A DNA stretch of 47,903 nucleotides from Planctomyces sp. SH-PL62 (GCA_945893075.1 CAMDDX010000011.1:1-47903); one strand, 5' to 3'; shown: positions 33,770 to 42,342, counted from the stretch's first letter. The notes: generated by a model not told the origin, from the letters alone. A program made the numbers and translations.

Positions 33770-35608
33770 GTGCGAGCCCTGAATCGAACAGTGATCTGCG
33801 TCGTATTGGCGATCGGCGGTTGTGGCGGTGACGTGTCGCATCGCGATGTTGATCCGGCTCAATCCGACTTGAGCGGGGCGCGCAACTCGCGCCCCGCATC
33901 GGCCCAGGAAATTCGTCAGGACTTGGACGCCGTGCTCTCGCGGCGCGACGCTGCGGTTGTGGACTGTCCTCCACAATTCACCGAGGTTTCCAGCAAGCAG
34001 GGCATCGAATTCACGTTTCACACCGACGCCGTCCCGGGTCGATATTTCCTGCCTGAAATCATGGGGGGCGGGGCGGCCTGGTTTGACTTTGATCGCGACG
34101 GCTGGCTGGACCTCTTTCTCGTGAACGGCGACGAGTTGGAATCAGAGCCTCAGCGACCAAAGCCGCACTCCGATGCCTTGTTTCAGAATCGGGGCGGCGA
34201 GTCCTTCGTGGAGATTTCGGGAGTCGCGGCAGCGACCACCATCGGTTACGGGCAAGGCTGTGCTGTCGGCGATTTTGATGGCGATGGATTTGAAGACCTC
34301 TACGTGACCGGTTATCGGACCAGCACACTGCTGCATAATCTCGGCGACGGAACCTTCGCAGATGAAACTCACGAATCGGGTACTCGAAATGATCGCTGGG
34401 GGTCAGGCGTCGTCTGGCTGGATATCAATGACGATCGCCTGCTCGATCTCTTTGTGGTGAATTACCTGAATGTCACGCCGCAAAACCGAGAACAGTGCCG
34501 CTTCAGCGGAGTTCCAGGTTATTGCGGACCGGGACACTATGACGCTGTCGACGATCGGCTTTTCTTGAATCTCGGCGACGGGCGGTTTCGAGATGTCTCC
34601 GATGAAGTGGGAGTTGCGATTCCCAACGGTAAGGGGTTGGGAGTGGCAGTCCTCGACTTCGATCTGGACGGTCAGAATGAAATCTATGTCGCCAACGACA
34701 TGACCCCGAATTTCCTTTTTCAGCGCCAAGCGATTTCTGGAGCCGGAACCGATCGCCCTGCCGCGTCGGATGTGCTTCCCAAATTTCACGACGTCGCGCC
34801 GATCGCCGGCTGTGCTGTCAGTGACATAGGGTTGAATGAAGCGAGCATGGGAGTCGCTTGCGCTGATTTCGACAACAACGGGTATTGCGACATCTTTCTG
34901 ACACATTTTTACGCTCAGAAAAACACGCTGTACCGCAACTTGGGGGGGCTGCAATTCGAAGACGACAGTCGCCGAGCCCGTCTGGTGGCGATCAGCCACG
35001 ATCGGCTCGGCTTTGGGACCGTGGCCTTTGACTACGACCGCGACGGCGCGACGGACTTGTTGATCGCGAATGGCCATGTCTTGGGGCCGGAACACAAGCC
35101 GTTCGCGATGTTGCCGCAAATCATGCGCAATGACGGTCACGCGCGATTTGAGGACGTTGGGCCTCAATCCGGGGATTACTTTCGACAACTTTGTGTGGGA
35201 CGCGGTGCCGCTGGAACAGACTTTGACAACGACGGCGACCTGGATCTGTTCGTCACGCATCTCGATCGGCCGGCGGCCCTGTTACGCAACGACACGGTCA
35301 CGCCACATCATTTTCTGGGGATTGAGTTGCGACGAGCCGACCGGCTCCCCGCCCAGGGAACTCAGGTCATCGTCGAAGCGGGGGCTCGACGAATCACGAG
35401 CATGAGCATCGGCGGCGGGAGCTACTTATGCGTCAGTGATCCGCGGCTGTTGGTAGGGCTCAAAGATTGGAGCGAACCTGTGACGATCGAGATTCGATGG
35501 CAATCCGGCCAAGTCGCTCGGCACGAGAACGTCGCCGTGGACCGTTATTGGCTGGCCATTGAAGGACGCGAATTGCTGCCGTCGTTTCCAGGAGCTTCGC
35601 CGCCGTGA
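33770..35608 (+). CDS. CRTAC1-type FG-GAP/ASPIC-UnbV lipoprotein 2
   Basis: 612 residues from GTG 33770, chosen because it puts the hydrophobic segment and lipobox (VICVVLAIGGC) at the very N-terminus; TTG 33701 is an upstream alternative. FG-GAP repeats: DFDRDGWLDLFL, DFDGDGFEDLYV, DINDDRLLDLFV, DFDLDGQNEIYV, DFDNNGYCDIFL, DYDRDGATDLLI, DFDNDGDLDLFV. Then comes the ASPIC/UnbV end (PAQGTQVIVEAG, IGGGSYLCVSD, VTIEIRWQSG). Paralogue of the protein at 27815, clearly diverged. A hairpin (33873-33897) lies in the linker after the lipobox. The stop overlaps the GTG of the TPR gene downstream. Confidence 0.88.
   Translation: MRALNRTVICVVLAIGGCGGDVSHRDVDPAQSDLSGARNSRPASAQEIRQDLDAVLSRRDAAVVDCPPQFTEVSSKQGIEFTFHTDAVPGRYFLPEIMGGGAAWFDFDRDGWLDLFLVNGDELESEPQRPKPHSDALFQNRGGESFVEISGVAAATTIGYGQGCAVGDFDGDGFEDLYVTGYRTSTLLHNLGDGTFADETHESGTRNDRWGSGVVWLDINDDRLLDLFVVNYLNVTPQNREQCRFSGVPGYCGPGHYDAVDDRLFLNLGDGRFRDVSDEVGVAIPNGKGLGVAVLDFDLDGQNEIYVANDMTPNFLFQRQAISGAGTDRPAASDVLPKFHDVAPIAGCAVSDIGLNEASMGVACADFDNNGYCDIFLTHFYAQKNTLYRNLGGLQFEDDSRRARLVAISHDRLGFGTVAFDYDRDGATDLLIANGHVLGPEHKPFAMLPQIMRNDGHARFEDVGPQSGDYFRQLCVGRGAAGTDFDNDGDLDLFVTHLDRPAALLRNDTVTPHHFLGIELRRADRLPAQGTQVIVEAGARRITSMSIGGGSYLCVSDPRLLVGLKDWSEPVTIEIRWQSGQVARHENVAVDRYWLAIEGRELLPSFPGASPP
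33873..33897. repeat. GC hairpin in a lipoprotein linker
   Basis: GCGGGGCGCG, loop CAACT, CGCGCCCCGC: a perfect 10-bp stem within coding sequence. It encodes the flexible stretch SGARNSRPA between lipobox and propeller, so it looks like a tolerated insertion of a REP-like unit. Confidence 0.55.
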
Positions 35609-36882
35609 GAACCCGCATTTGGTGGCTCGTCTTGGTCGGAGTGCTCGGAATCGGAGCCTACTTCGGTATCACTCGCATCGTAGCGCAACGGTCGCTGCAA
35701 CGTGCGAAGACCGCGTTCGGATTGCAAGACTGGCGAACCGCACGCGGCGAGCTGCGCTCGTACTTGGAGGTGTTCCCGTCGAATGAGGAAGCGCGTCTGC
35801 GACTGGCAGAGGCGTACTTCAAGGACTCCGCGCTGAATTCTGAGCGGGCCGTCAGCTCGGCGATCCAGCAATTGGAATTCATCCGCCGCGAGTCGCCGTT
35901 GTGGCCAGCCGCTCGCATTCAGGAGGCGCGGATGTGTTTGTTTGTCCGAATGCAGACACACCGGGCAGAGCGATTGTTGCGCGAGTCACTGGCGGCCGCT
36001 CCCGAAAATGTGGAAGCCCATTATGTGCTTTGGAAACTCTTAGACCTCACCGGCAGGTCGCACCTGGCCGAACCGCACTTCCGAAAAGTCTTGGAGTCAA
36101 CACCACTCGACAAGCGGCCGTTTTGCTTGCGCGAGTGGTACATGAGCCAGTTCTATCCCGCGACGGCGAATCCTGAGATTGATCGGTTGATGGGCTTTCT
36201 CGAACCAGGAGCGGCACATGATTCAACAACGGAGTTCCGACGGTTGGTGAAGTTTCGCGAGCAAGAGCCACGCGCGGCATTGAACCATGCGGACGTCGCA
36301 CGGTGGTTTTCGCTCGAAGGCGATCCCAAGGCGGCTCTGGAGTTATTGCAACAGGCCCTGGACACGACCGACGCGCCTCTGGAAGAACAGTTCTTCGTGG
36401 CGACATTGGCCCAAGTCTTGTTTGACCTGGGAGAATTTGACCGAGCTCTCAAGATCTACCAGGCTTGGCCCGGTGAGCCATCGGGTTATGAATACTTCCG
36501 CCTGGGGGCCATTTTTTCCGACGAGGTCGAGCGGGACTACGAACAGGCCATTCTCTCTTATCGCAAAGTCATCGCGGTCTGGCCCGGTCAGGCGGACTGG
36601 CGAATCCAAAATCGTCTGGCGCGATGCTTGGCGAAAGCCGGTCACGAACCCGCTGCGGAAACCATGCGGCAACAGGCCAAGTCCGTGGAATTACTCATGG
36701 AGACGAAAGTGCATGCGCCACTACGACAGTCGCTGGCCACTCCGGACCAACTTGAAATTTGTCAGCAAATGACGCAATTCTACGAGCAACTGGGGTTAGC
36801 ATTTGAAACGCAGCACTGGCGAGAACAAGCCCAGCGCTTGCAGCTCATGAATCATCAGTCAGGATCGAATCGAACGCCCTGA
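35605..36882 (+). CDS. Membrane-anchored TPR protein 2
   Basis: 425 residues from GTG 35605, sharing GTGA with the stop of the upstream gene (translational coupling). The N-terminal transmembrane segment (IWWLVLVGVLGIGAYFGI) has only three residues before it. A TPR solenoid follows: TARGELRSYLEVFPSNEEAR, RAERLLRESLAAAPENVEAH, LAEPHFRKVLESTP, KAALELLQQALDTTD, EFDRALKIYQAWPGEP, YEQAILSYRKVIAVWP. It resembles the TPR protein at 26481 in layout (one helix, then repeats). It probably forms a membrane-bound partner of the lipoprotein encoded just before it. Confidence 0.8.
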   Translation: MRTRIWWLVLVGVLGIGAYFGITRIVAQRSLQRAKTAFGLQDWRTARGELRSYLEVFPSNEEARLRLAEAYFKDSALNSERAVSSAIQQLEFIRRESPLWPAARIQEARMCLFVRMQTHRAERLLRESLAAAPENVEAHYVLWKLLDLTGRSHLAEPHFRKVLESTPLDKRPFCLREWYMSQFYPATANPEIDRLMGFLEPGAAHDSTTEFRRLVKFREQEPRAALNHADVARWFSLEGDPKAALELLQQALDTTDAPLEEQFFVATLAQVLFDLGEFDRALKIYQAWPGEPSGYEYFRLGAIFSDEVERDYEQAILSYRKVIAVWPGQADWRIQNRLARCLAKAGHEPAAETMRQQAKSVELLMETKVHAPLRQSLATPDQLEICQQMTQFYEQLGLAFETQHWREQAQRLQLMNHQSGSNRTP

Positions 36883-36936
36883 CAGCGAGTCAACGAACCA
36901 GCTTAGTCCGGTCGAAGGTTCGTGTTCGATTCCATT

Positions 36937-36958
36937 CGCGACTGGCAAGCGAGTCGCG
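36937..36958. repeat. Single stem-loop between genes
   Basis: CGCGACT, loop GGCAAGCG, AGTCGCG: 7-bp perfect stem. It resembles the REP units at 19119-19142 in sequence but has no GTAG foot. It may terminate the TPR transcript. Confidence 0.4.
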
Positions 36959-37023
36959 TTGAACGGAATTGAGTCACGGGCCTATTTCATTTTTCTTAGC
37001 ACAATAGAAGTGGAGATCGAGTG

Positions 37024-37254
37024 ATGATGACTTTCCAGCGCATAGTTGTCGCCAGCGGATTGTGCCTCGGCAGCCTGATGATTTCTGGCTGCGGAGGCTC
37101 GGAGCTTGGTCCGGCTGATCCGAGCAAGGTGCCGGTCGTCGATCCCGCCGTCATTGATAAGGCGATGAATCAAGAAGAAGCCAAGAAGCACTTGCCGAAA
37201 GGGGCGAAGCCGTTCAAACCCGGAGTGATGCCTGAGACTCAGCCCAGCAAATAA
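37024..37254 (+). CDS. Small lipoprotein, 76 residues
   Basis: Start ATG 37024 (GGAG eight bases upstream); GTG 37021 and ATG 37027 are alternatives. Signal peptide with lipobox LMISGC, then a short charged tail with a KAMNQEEAKKHLPKG helix. Short lipoproteins of this form are common beside DUF1559 genes in planctomycetes. Function unknown. It converges on the YTV gene with only 26 bases between stops. Confidence 0.7.
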   Translation: MMTFQRIVVASGLCLGSLMISGCGGSELGPADPSKVPVVDPAVIDKAMNQEEAKKHLPKGAKPFKPGVMPETQPSK

Positions 37255-37280
37255 CCGCGCATGTCACGGCAGAGCCAGCG

Positions 37281-38663
37281 TTACTTCGTCGCGCAGTTCG
37301 GGCCGGGTTGTCCCGCCGTGCAGGTGGGGCATGTCGGCTGCGGACAGACCGGAGTGCAGACCGTGTACGGCACCTGGCGGCAGACGACTCGCGGCACGCA
37401 GTAGCTTTGCTTGACCGGCACTTGGCGAGCCACGCAGCGAGTGCGAGTCTCCATGCGGGTGTAGGGCACTTGCTTGCAGACCGTGTAGGGGACTTTGCGA
37501 GTGCGCGTCTCAGTGACCGTCGAGCAAGTCGTGTAGGGCACCTTCTTCGTGTAGCACTTCTCCGTCCAAGAGCAGGTCACATACGGCACTTTGCGAGTGC
37601 GGCATTCTTGTCGAGTCGAGCAAGTCGTGTAGGGCACTTTGCGAGTGCGCGTCTCGGTGGTCGTCGTGCAGGTCGTGTACGGCACGCGGCAGGTGCGAGT
37701 CTCTTGAGTCATCGAGCAAGTCGTGTACGGCACTTTGCGAGTACAGGTCTTCGGCACGGTGCGACAAACTTGGTACGGCACTCGGCAGGTGCGCGTCTCT
37801 GGAATCCAGCGCGTGCAGCAGACCGCTTGCTTGACCGTTTTCGGACACCACACCTTGCGGCAGCAGACGGTCGGCGGGCATTGGACTTGAACCGTGCGGC
37901 AGCAACCGGGCTTGTAGGTGCAGCAGCCGGTGCAGGGGTCTTGGCACCAGGTTCCGGGGTCTTGCACGCACTTGTTCATGATCGGGCCGGGGACGCACTC
38001 GCTGACGGTCTTCCATTCGCCGCAGCAGACATCGACGTACTTCGTCTCAGTGCAGGGGCGGCAGACGGTGTAACAGACGTCTTTGTAGCACGTCTCCGAA
38101 ACCACCGTGCAAGTCGTGTAGCACTCGTCGCGCCAGCACGTTTGGGTGACTGGTTTGCAGACGGTGTAACAGACGTCGCGGTAGCAGGTTTGATAGCACG
38201 GCTTGCAGACGTTGTAGCACTCGTCACGCCAGCACGTTTGCACGCACGGGACGCAGACGGTGTAGCACTCGTCGCGGTAGCAAGTTTGATAGCAGGGGAC
38301 GCGCATCGTGCAGGTCTCGTCACGCCAGCAGGTTTGAGTCACTGGGCGGCAGACGGTGTAGCACTCGTCGCGATAGCAGGTCTCGTGACAGGTCCGCATG
38401 CAGCAGACGGGAACTTGCTCGCACTGCTGATCGTAGACCGTTTGGTAACAGATTTTTTCGCAGCGATCCCACACGACTTCCTGGACCGTCTTGTAGCAAG
38501 TCGTGCATTGCTGCTGAGCTTGGCAGAGATCGCCACACGGAGCGCAAGTGGAAGTCGGGCAGCAGTTGTAGCTGGCGGCTCCGCAGTATCCGGCTTGAGC
38601 GACTTGCGTCCCCGCCAAGAGCAGGAACAACACGCTCGCCATGACGTATGTCTGGCGTTTCAT
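37281..38663 (-). CDS. YTV-repeat cysteine-rich surface protein
   Basis: 460 residues from ATG 38663 (GAGGAG nine bases upstream); a longer frame reaching 38858 is rejected because it would bury the signal peptide (KRQTYVMASVLFLLLAGTQVAQA). The first half is built of about 24-28-residue units such as CYRDECYTVC-x-PC-x-QTCWR, each with paired cysteines. The second half has shorter units around RKVPYTTCSTxTETRT, about 19-20 residues. YTV repeats are known from planctomycete cell-wall proteins. The regular cysteines suggest a disulfide-crosslinked structural layer. The DNA is accordingly a long direct-repeat array. Confidence 0.85.
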   Translation of the reverse strand: MKRQTYVMASVLFLLLAGTQVAQAGYCGAASYNCCPTSTCAPCGDLCQAQQQCTTCYKTVQEVVWDRCEKICYQTVYDQQCEQVPVCCMRTCHETCYRDECYTVCRPVTQTCWRDETCTMRVPCYQTCYRDECYTVCVPCVQTCWRDECYNVCKPCYQTCYRDVCYTVCKPVTQTCWRDECYTTCTVVSETCYKDVCYTVCRPCTETKYVDVCCGEWKTVSECVPGPIMNKCVQDPGTWCQDPCTGCCTYKPGCCRTVQVQCPPTVCCRKVWCPKTVKQAVCCTRWIPETRTCRVPYQVCRTVPKTCTRKVPYTTCSMTQETRTCRVPYTTCTTTTETRTRKVPYTTCSTRQECRTRKVPYVTCSWTEKCYTKKVPYTTCSTVTETRTRKVPYTVCKQVPYTRMETRTRCVARQVPVKQSYCVPRVVCRQVPYTVCTPVCPQPTCPTCTAGQPGPNCATK

Positions 38664-38965
38664 CGCAGGCACTCCTCTGACCGTATCTGGTGCTCGATCG
38701 TGATGGCGGTCCGTCTGGTGGGCCAATACCCACACCGGGGACTCACTCGAGTCCTTCTCACCCGTCGTCATCGTCCATCGGCACTCGGCCGCTGAAGACT
38801 GTGCCCAAAGCCGACCAGTGTTGGCGGATCGCAGCCGAAAAAGCCGACGCACCTTCACTGACCGCTACAACTCCTCCGGTCGTCACCGGCGAACGGCAAA
38901 TCTTGCTGTAGACCGGACGCCTACGTCCGGTCAGTTGTCCGGACGTAGGCGTCCGAACTACCGGC
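38664..38965. other. Intergenic region with one REPIN
   Basis: About 300 bases upstream of the YTV gene. It holds that gene's ribosome site and presumably its promoter, and the GTAG REPIN at 38908-38961. I see no other gene or RNA. Confidence 0.5.
38908..38961. repeat. REPIN, GTAG foot (CCGGACG family)
   Basis: Left unit: GTAGA, stem CCGGACG/CGTCCGG, loop CCTA. Right unit inverted: GTAGT, stem TCGGACG/CGTCCGG, loop CCTA. Spacer of eight bases. It lies five bases downstream of the LOG gene stop. Confidence 0.88.
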
Positions 38966-39535
38966 TCACTTCGGCTCATCAACGACCGTCTCGGCCGCGA
39001 GTCGGCTGAGCAACACATCCGGCCGTTCCTCGATGACCAGCAGGCCGCGATGCTTCGGCTTGATGAAACCTTCCTGCACCGCGTGATCGACCAGCCGCAC
39101 GAGCGGATCGTAATAGCCGCCGACATTCAGTAACCCGGTCAGCTTGTGATGCAGCTTCAACTGCGACCACGTCACGACTTCAAAGAATTCCTCGAACGTC
39201 CCGAACCCGCCCGGCATCGCGATGAAAGCGTCGGACAGCTCGGCCATCAACGCCTTGCGAGCGTGCATCGAATTGACCACTCGCATGTCGGCGACGCCGG
39301 GGTGCAGCAGTTCTTCCGTCGCCAGCGATGCGGGGATGACGCCGATCACCTCGCCCCCTTCGGCCAGCACCGCGTCGGCGATTACCCCCATCAACCCGAT
39401 GCTGCCGCCGCCGTAAACGAGACCGATCCCCTCGCGGACCAACAGCCGTCCCAAATCGACCGCCGCCGTTCGATATCGCTCATCCGTGCCGATCTTCGAT
39501 CCACAGAACACACACAGACGTCGCAAGTTGGTCAT
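38966..39535 (-). CDS. LOG-family (TIGR00730) nucleoside-monophosphate phosphoribohydrolase
   Basis: 189 residues from ATG 39535. Motifs: LCVFCGSKIG at the start, LVYGGGSIGLMG, ARKALMAELSDAFIAMPGG, and the LOG signature PGGFGTFEEFFEVVTW. The enzyme cleaves nucleoside 5'-monophosphates (in plants, cytokinin ribotides) between base and ribose phosphate; in bacteria the physiological substrate is often unclear, and older databases call it a lysine decarboxylase. The upstream part of the open frame runs into a palindrome and is not coding. Confidence 0.92.
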   Translation of the reverse strand: MTNLRRLCVFCGSKIGTDERYRTAAVDLGRLLVREGIGLVYGGGSIGLMGVIADAVLAEGGEVIGVIPASLATEELLHPGVADMRVVNSMHARKALMAELSDAFIAMPGGFGTFEEFFEVVTWSQLKLHHKLTGLLNVGGYYDPLVRLVDHAVQEGFIKPKHRGLLVIEERPDVLLSRLAAETVVDEPK

Positions 39536-39603
39536 CAATCGCTCCGATCCCGGCCAGCAGCCGTGAGTCATCTGAAATTGGCAAAGGTGCGGGTAATTTT
39601 GGA

Positions 39604-39691
39604 AATGGAAAATGAGAAATGAGAAATGGAGAATGAAAAATGTCGAACGTCTCATTTTGCACTTTTCATTTCTCATTTCTCATTTTCCATT
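39604..39691. repeat. AT-rich palindrome of GAGAAAT units
   Basis: Arms 39604-39628 and 39667-39691 are perfect 25-base inverted copies, each containing tandem GAGAAAT. They lie in the divergent region between the LOG gene and the oxidoreductase gene. Confidence 0.85.
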
Positions 39692-39798
39692 GCCGGCCCG
39701 GAGGTCGCGGAGTTTGAAAACTCGGGAGCCACACTGCAAACTGCCGCCACCTTTCTGGGATTGCCGAACTTCCTCCGCTTGCTCAAGGAACTCCCGCC

Positions 39799-41118
39799 AT
39801 GTCTCGCCGCCTCAGCCGACGTCATTTTTTGGGAACCTCCGCCGCCGCCACCGCGTGGTGGGTAGGGATGTCCGATTGCAGCTTCGCTCAATCGAAGTCG
39901 CCGAACGAGAAGCTGAACCTCGCGATCGTGGGTGTCGCCGGCAAAGGAGGCGACAACGTCAACAACCTTGTCAGCGAGAACATGGTCGCGCTGTGTGACG
40001 TCGATCGAAACAATCTCGGCAATGCCGCCAAGCGATTTCCAGATGCGGCGAAGTTCGAGGACTATCGCGAGATGTTCGACAAGATGTCTGGCAAGATCGA
40101 CGCGGTCGTGGTCTCAACCGCCGATCACACGCACGCTCCGCCCAGCGCGCTGGCGATGACGCTGGGCAAGCACGTCTATTGCGAGAAGCCACTGGCTCAC
40201 ACGGTTCGCGAAGCGCGCGTGCTGGCGGGACTGGCCAAGAAACACAAAGTCGCCACGCAGATGGGCACGCAGATTCACGCCGGCGACAACTACCGCCGAG
40301 TGGTCGAGGTCATTCAAAGCGGTGCGATCGGTCCGGTGCGCGAAGTCTTCAACTGGTGCAACAAAGGTTGGTCCGACGGCCGCTTTGTTACTCCGAAGCC
40401 GGCACCGGCGCATTTGAATTGGGACGTGTGGCTCGGCCCCGCTAAGCAGCGCGAGTTCTGCGAGGGCATTCATCCAGCCAACTGGCGGCGCTTCTGGGAA
40501 TATGGCTCAGGCACGTTCGGCGACATGGCCTGTCACGTCATGGACCTGCCGTTCTGGGCGCTCAATCTGAGGTATCCCACCTCGGCCGCGTGCGAAGGAC
40601 CGGAACTGCATCCCGATGGAGCACCCGCTTGGACGAAGTGCGACTTCGATTTCCCGGCTCGTGGAGACATGCCGGCCGTGAAGTTTCATTGGTCCGACGG
40701 CGGGGCGCATCACGATCTCGTCAAGAACACGAAAGACCCCAGCGGCAAGTCGCTCAGCGAATGGGGACTCGGCGTGCTGTTCGTCGGCGACAAGGGGATG
40801 CTCGTTGCGGACTACGGCCGTTACGTGTTGCTGCCGCAGGACAAATTCGTGGACTTCAAAGCGCCGGAGAAGTCGATCCCTGCGTCGATTGGTCACTGGC
40901 GCGAGTGGGTCCAAGCTTGCAAGACCGGCTCGCCGACGACTTGCAACTTCGATTACTCCGGAGCATTGACGGAGACCGTGCTGCTCGGCATTGTCGCCTT
41001 CCGTGCTGGAGAAAAGCTCGATTGGGATTCCGCCGCCCTGAAGGCACGCAACTCGTCGAAGGCGGATGCGTTCGTGACCAAGGATTATCGCAAAGGCTTT
41101 GAAGTCGCTGGACTGTAG
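39799..41118 (+). CDS. Gfo/Idh/MocA family oxidoreductase, Tat-exported
   Basis: 439 residues from ATG 39799 (AAGGA upstream). Twin-arginine signal SRRLSRRHFLGTSAAATAWW, then a Rossmann fold (LNLAIVGVAGKGGDN), the family lysine in CEKPLAHT near residue 129, and MGTQIHAGDNYRR. The C-terminal domain has GSGTFGDMACHVMDLPFWAL. Such exported oxidoreductases are numerous in planctomycetes and act on sugars or cyclitols with bound NAD(P). The PfkB kinase, cupin and hydrolase downstream suggest a carbohydrate cassette. Substrate unknown. Confidence 0.93.
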   Translation: MSRRLSRRHFLGTSAAATAWWVGMSDCSFAQSKSPNEKLNLAIVGVAGKGGDNVNNLVSENMVALCDVDRNNLGNAAKRFPDAAKFEDYREMFDKMSGKIDAVVVSTADHTHAPPSALAMTLGKHVYCEKPLAHTVREARVLAGLAKKHKVATQMGTQIHAGDNYRRVVEVIQSGAIGPVREVFNWCNKGWSDGRFVTPKPAPAHLNWDVWLGPAKQREFCEGIHPANWRRFWEYGSGTFGDMACHVMDLPFWALNLRYPTSAACEGPELHPDGAPAWTKCDFDFPARGDMPAVKFHWSDGGAHHDLVKNTKDPSGKSLSEWGLGVLFVGDKGMLVADYGRYVLLPQDKFVDFKAPEKSIPASIGHWREWVQACKTGSPTTCNFDYSGALTETVLLGIVAFRAGEKLDWDSAALKARNSSKADAFVTKDYRKGFEVAGL

Positions 41119-41177
41119 GACGGGCACTCCTGCCCGTCGCATATCTCACCCAAGGCGGGCAAGAGTGCCCGTCCTAC
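41115..41177. repeat. REPIN, GTAG foot (GACGGGCA family)
   Basis: GTAG, stem GACGGGCA/TGCCCGTC, loop CTCC; inverted partner with loop CTCT and one wobble position. The left foot overlaps the TAG stop of the oxidoreductase gene (41116-41118). Confidence 0.88.
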
Positions 41178-41200
41178 TCACTTCAACGAAAGACAGAACC

Positions 41201-42274
41201 ATGCTCAACATCTCGAAAACTGGCGCTTTGGATTTCTTGTCGCTGGGTGCTCTCGTGCATCGGCTCGATACCGGCATCATTCCGTTCCGCAAGGCGACGA
41301 AATGCGACATCCACGTCAGCGGTGGCGAGTTCAACGTCGCAGCAAATCTGTCCGACTGCTTCAAGCTGAAAACCGGCATCGCGAGTGCAATGGTCAACTA
41401 CCCGGTCGGCGACTTGATCGCCGAGCGAGTTCGGGCGATGGGGGTGACGCCGTTCTACAAGCACTTCAAGCATGACGGCGTGACGGGCCCGAACATGGCG
41501 ACCGTTTACAGCGATCAAGGTTTGGGAGTCCGCGCTCCCGTCGTGTTCTACAACCGCTGTAACGAAGCGGCCTCGCTGCTCAAGAAAGGGGACTTCGACT
41601 GGAAGTCGATCATGGCCGGCGGTGTGCGCTGGTTCCACTGCGGTGGCATCTTCGCAGCGCTCTCATCCGCGACTCCCGAATTGATCATCGAAGGGATGCA
41701 GGCGGCGAAGGCGGCCGGAGCGGTGGTCTCGTTCGATCTCAACTTTCGCGCGAAGCTCTGGCAAATCTCCGGCGGCTTAGAGACTGCTCAGGCGACGCTG
41801 CGAAAAATCTGCGAGAACGTCGATGTCGTCGTCGGCAACGAAGAGGACTTGCAGAAAGGGCTCGGCCTTAAGGGACAAGACGTCGAGTCCAAGGGAAAGC
41901 TCGACCCCACCGCGTTCTTCGGCATGATGGACGACGTCGTCAAGCAACTGCCGAACGTCAAAGTCGTCGCCACAACGCTCCGCGAAGTCCACACGACCAA
42001 CAAGCACGATTGGAGCGCGGTCTGCTGGATCGAAGGCAAGACGTATCAAGCTCCGACGTGTGAACTCGGCGTGCATGACCGAGTCGGTGGCGGCGACGGC
42101 TACGCAGCCGGCTTCATCTATGGACTGCTGACAGGTCGCCCGCCGGAAGACGCGATCCGGCTCGGTTGGGCTCACGGCGCACTGCTCACGACCTTCCCCG
42201 GCGACACCACGATGGCAACCATCGACCAAGTCGAAGCCTTCGCGAAGGGCGGCTCGGCGCGGATTCAGCGGTAA
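41201..42274 (+). CDS. PfkB-family carbohydrate kinase
   Basis: 357 residues from ATG 41201; earlier in-frame starts lie inside the REPIN. Ribokinase-fold motifs: SGGEFNVAANLSDCF near residue 45, VVSFDLNFRAKLW (as in 2-keto-3-deoxygluconate kinases), VVVGNEEDLQKG, and the catalytic loop DRVGGGDGYAAGFIYGLL with the base Asp, a variant of DTxGAGD. It most likely phosphorylates a keto-deoxy sugar acid or similar sugar in the cytoplasm. Context of oxidoreductase, cupin and hydrolase agrees. Exact substrate unknown. Confidence 0.9.
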   Translation: MLNISKTGALDFLSLGALVHRLDTGIIPFRKATKCDIHVSGGEFNVAANLSDCFKLKTGIASAMVNYPVGDLIAERVRAMGVTPFYKHFKHDGVTGPNMATVYSDQGLGVRAPVVFYNRCNEAASLLKKGDFDWKSIMAGGVRWFHCGGIFAALSSATPELIIEGMQAAKAAGAVVSFDLNFRAKLWQISGGLETAQATLRKICENVDVVVGNEEDLQKGLGLKGQDVESKGKLDPTAFFGMMDDVVKQLPNVKVVATTLREVHTTNKHDWSAVCWIEGKTYQAPTCELGVHDRVGGGDGYAAGFIYGLLTGRPPEDAIRLGWAHGALLTTFPGDTTMATIDQVEAFAKGGSARIQR

Positions 42275-42331
42275 GTAGACGAGTCACTCCGTGACTCGAA
42301 ATGTTCCGGTCACGGAGTGACCGGTCTACTT
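42273..42331. repeat. REPIN, GTAG foot (GTCAC family) with compensatory changes
   Basis: Left unit: GTAGA, stem CGAGTCAC/GTGACTCG, loop TCC. Right unit inverted: GTAGA, stem CCGGTCAC/GTGACCGG, loop TCC. Two base pairs differ compensatorily. The left end overlaps the TAA of the kinase gene. Confidence 0.88.
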
Positions 42332-42342
42332 TGGGGGCCAGC

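Noticed and set aside
36915..36935. tRNA-like T-arm word (GGTTCGTGTTCGATTCC)
   Set aside because: Flanking bases do not form a T-stem, and no anticodon or acceptor stem can be found around it.
37281..38663. CRISPR-like array because of regular repeats
   Set aside because: The periodicity is that of in-frame protein repeats in an open reading frame, without uniform repeats and unique spacers.
37308..38795. 495-codon plus-strand frame opposite the YTV gene
   Set aside because: Repetitive shadow of the YTV repeats; no signal or family match.
38664..38858. Extended N-terminus of the YTV protein
   Set aside because: It would place 65 polar residues before an obvious signal peptide; ATG 38663 has GAGGAG upstream.
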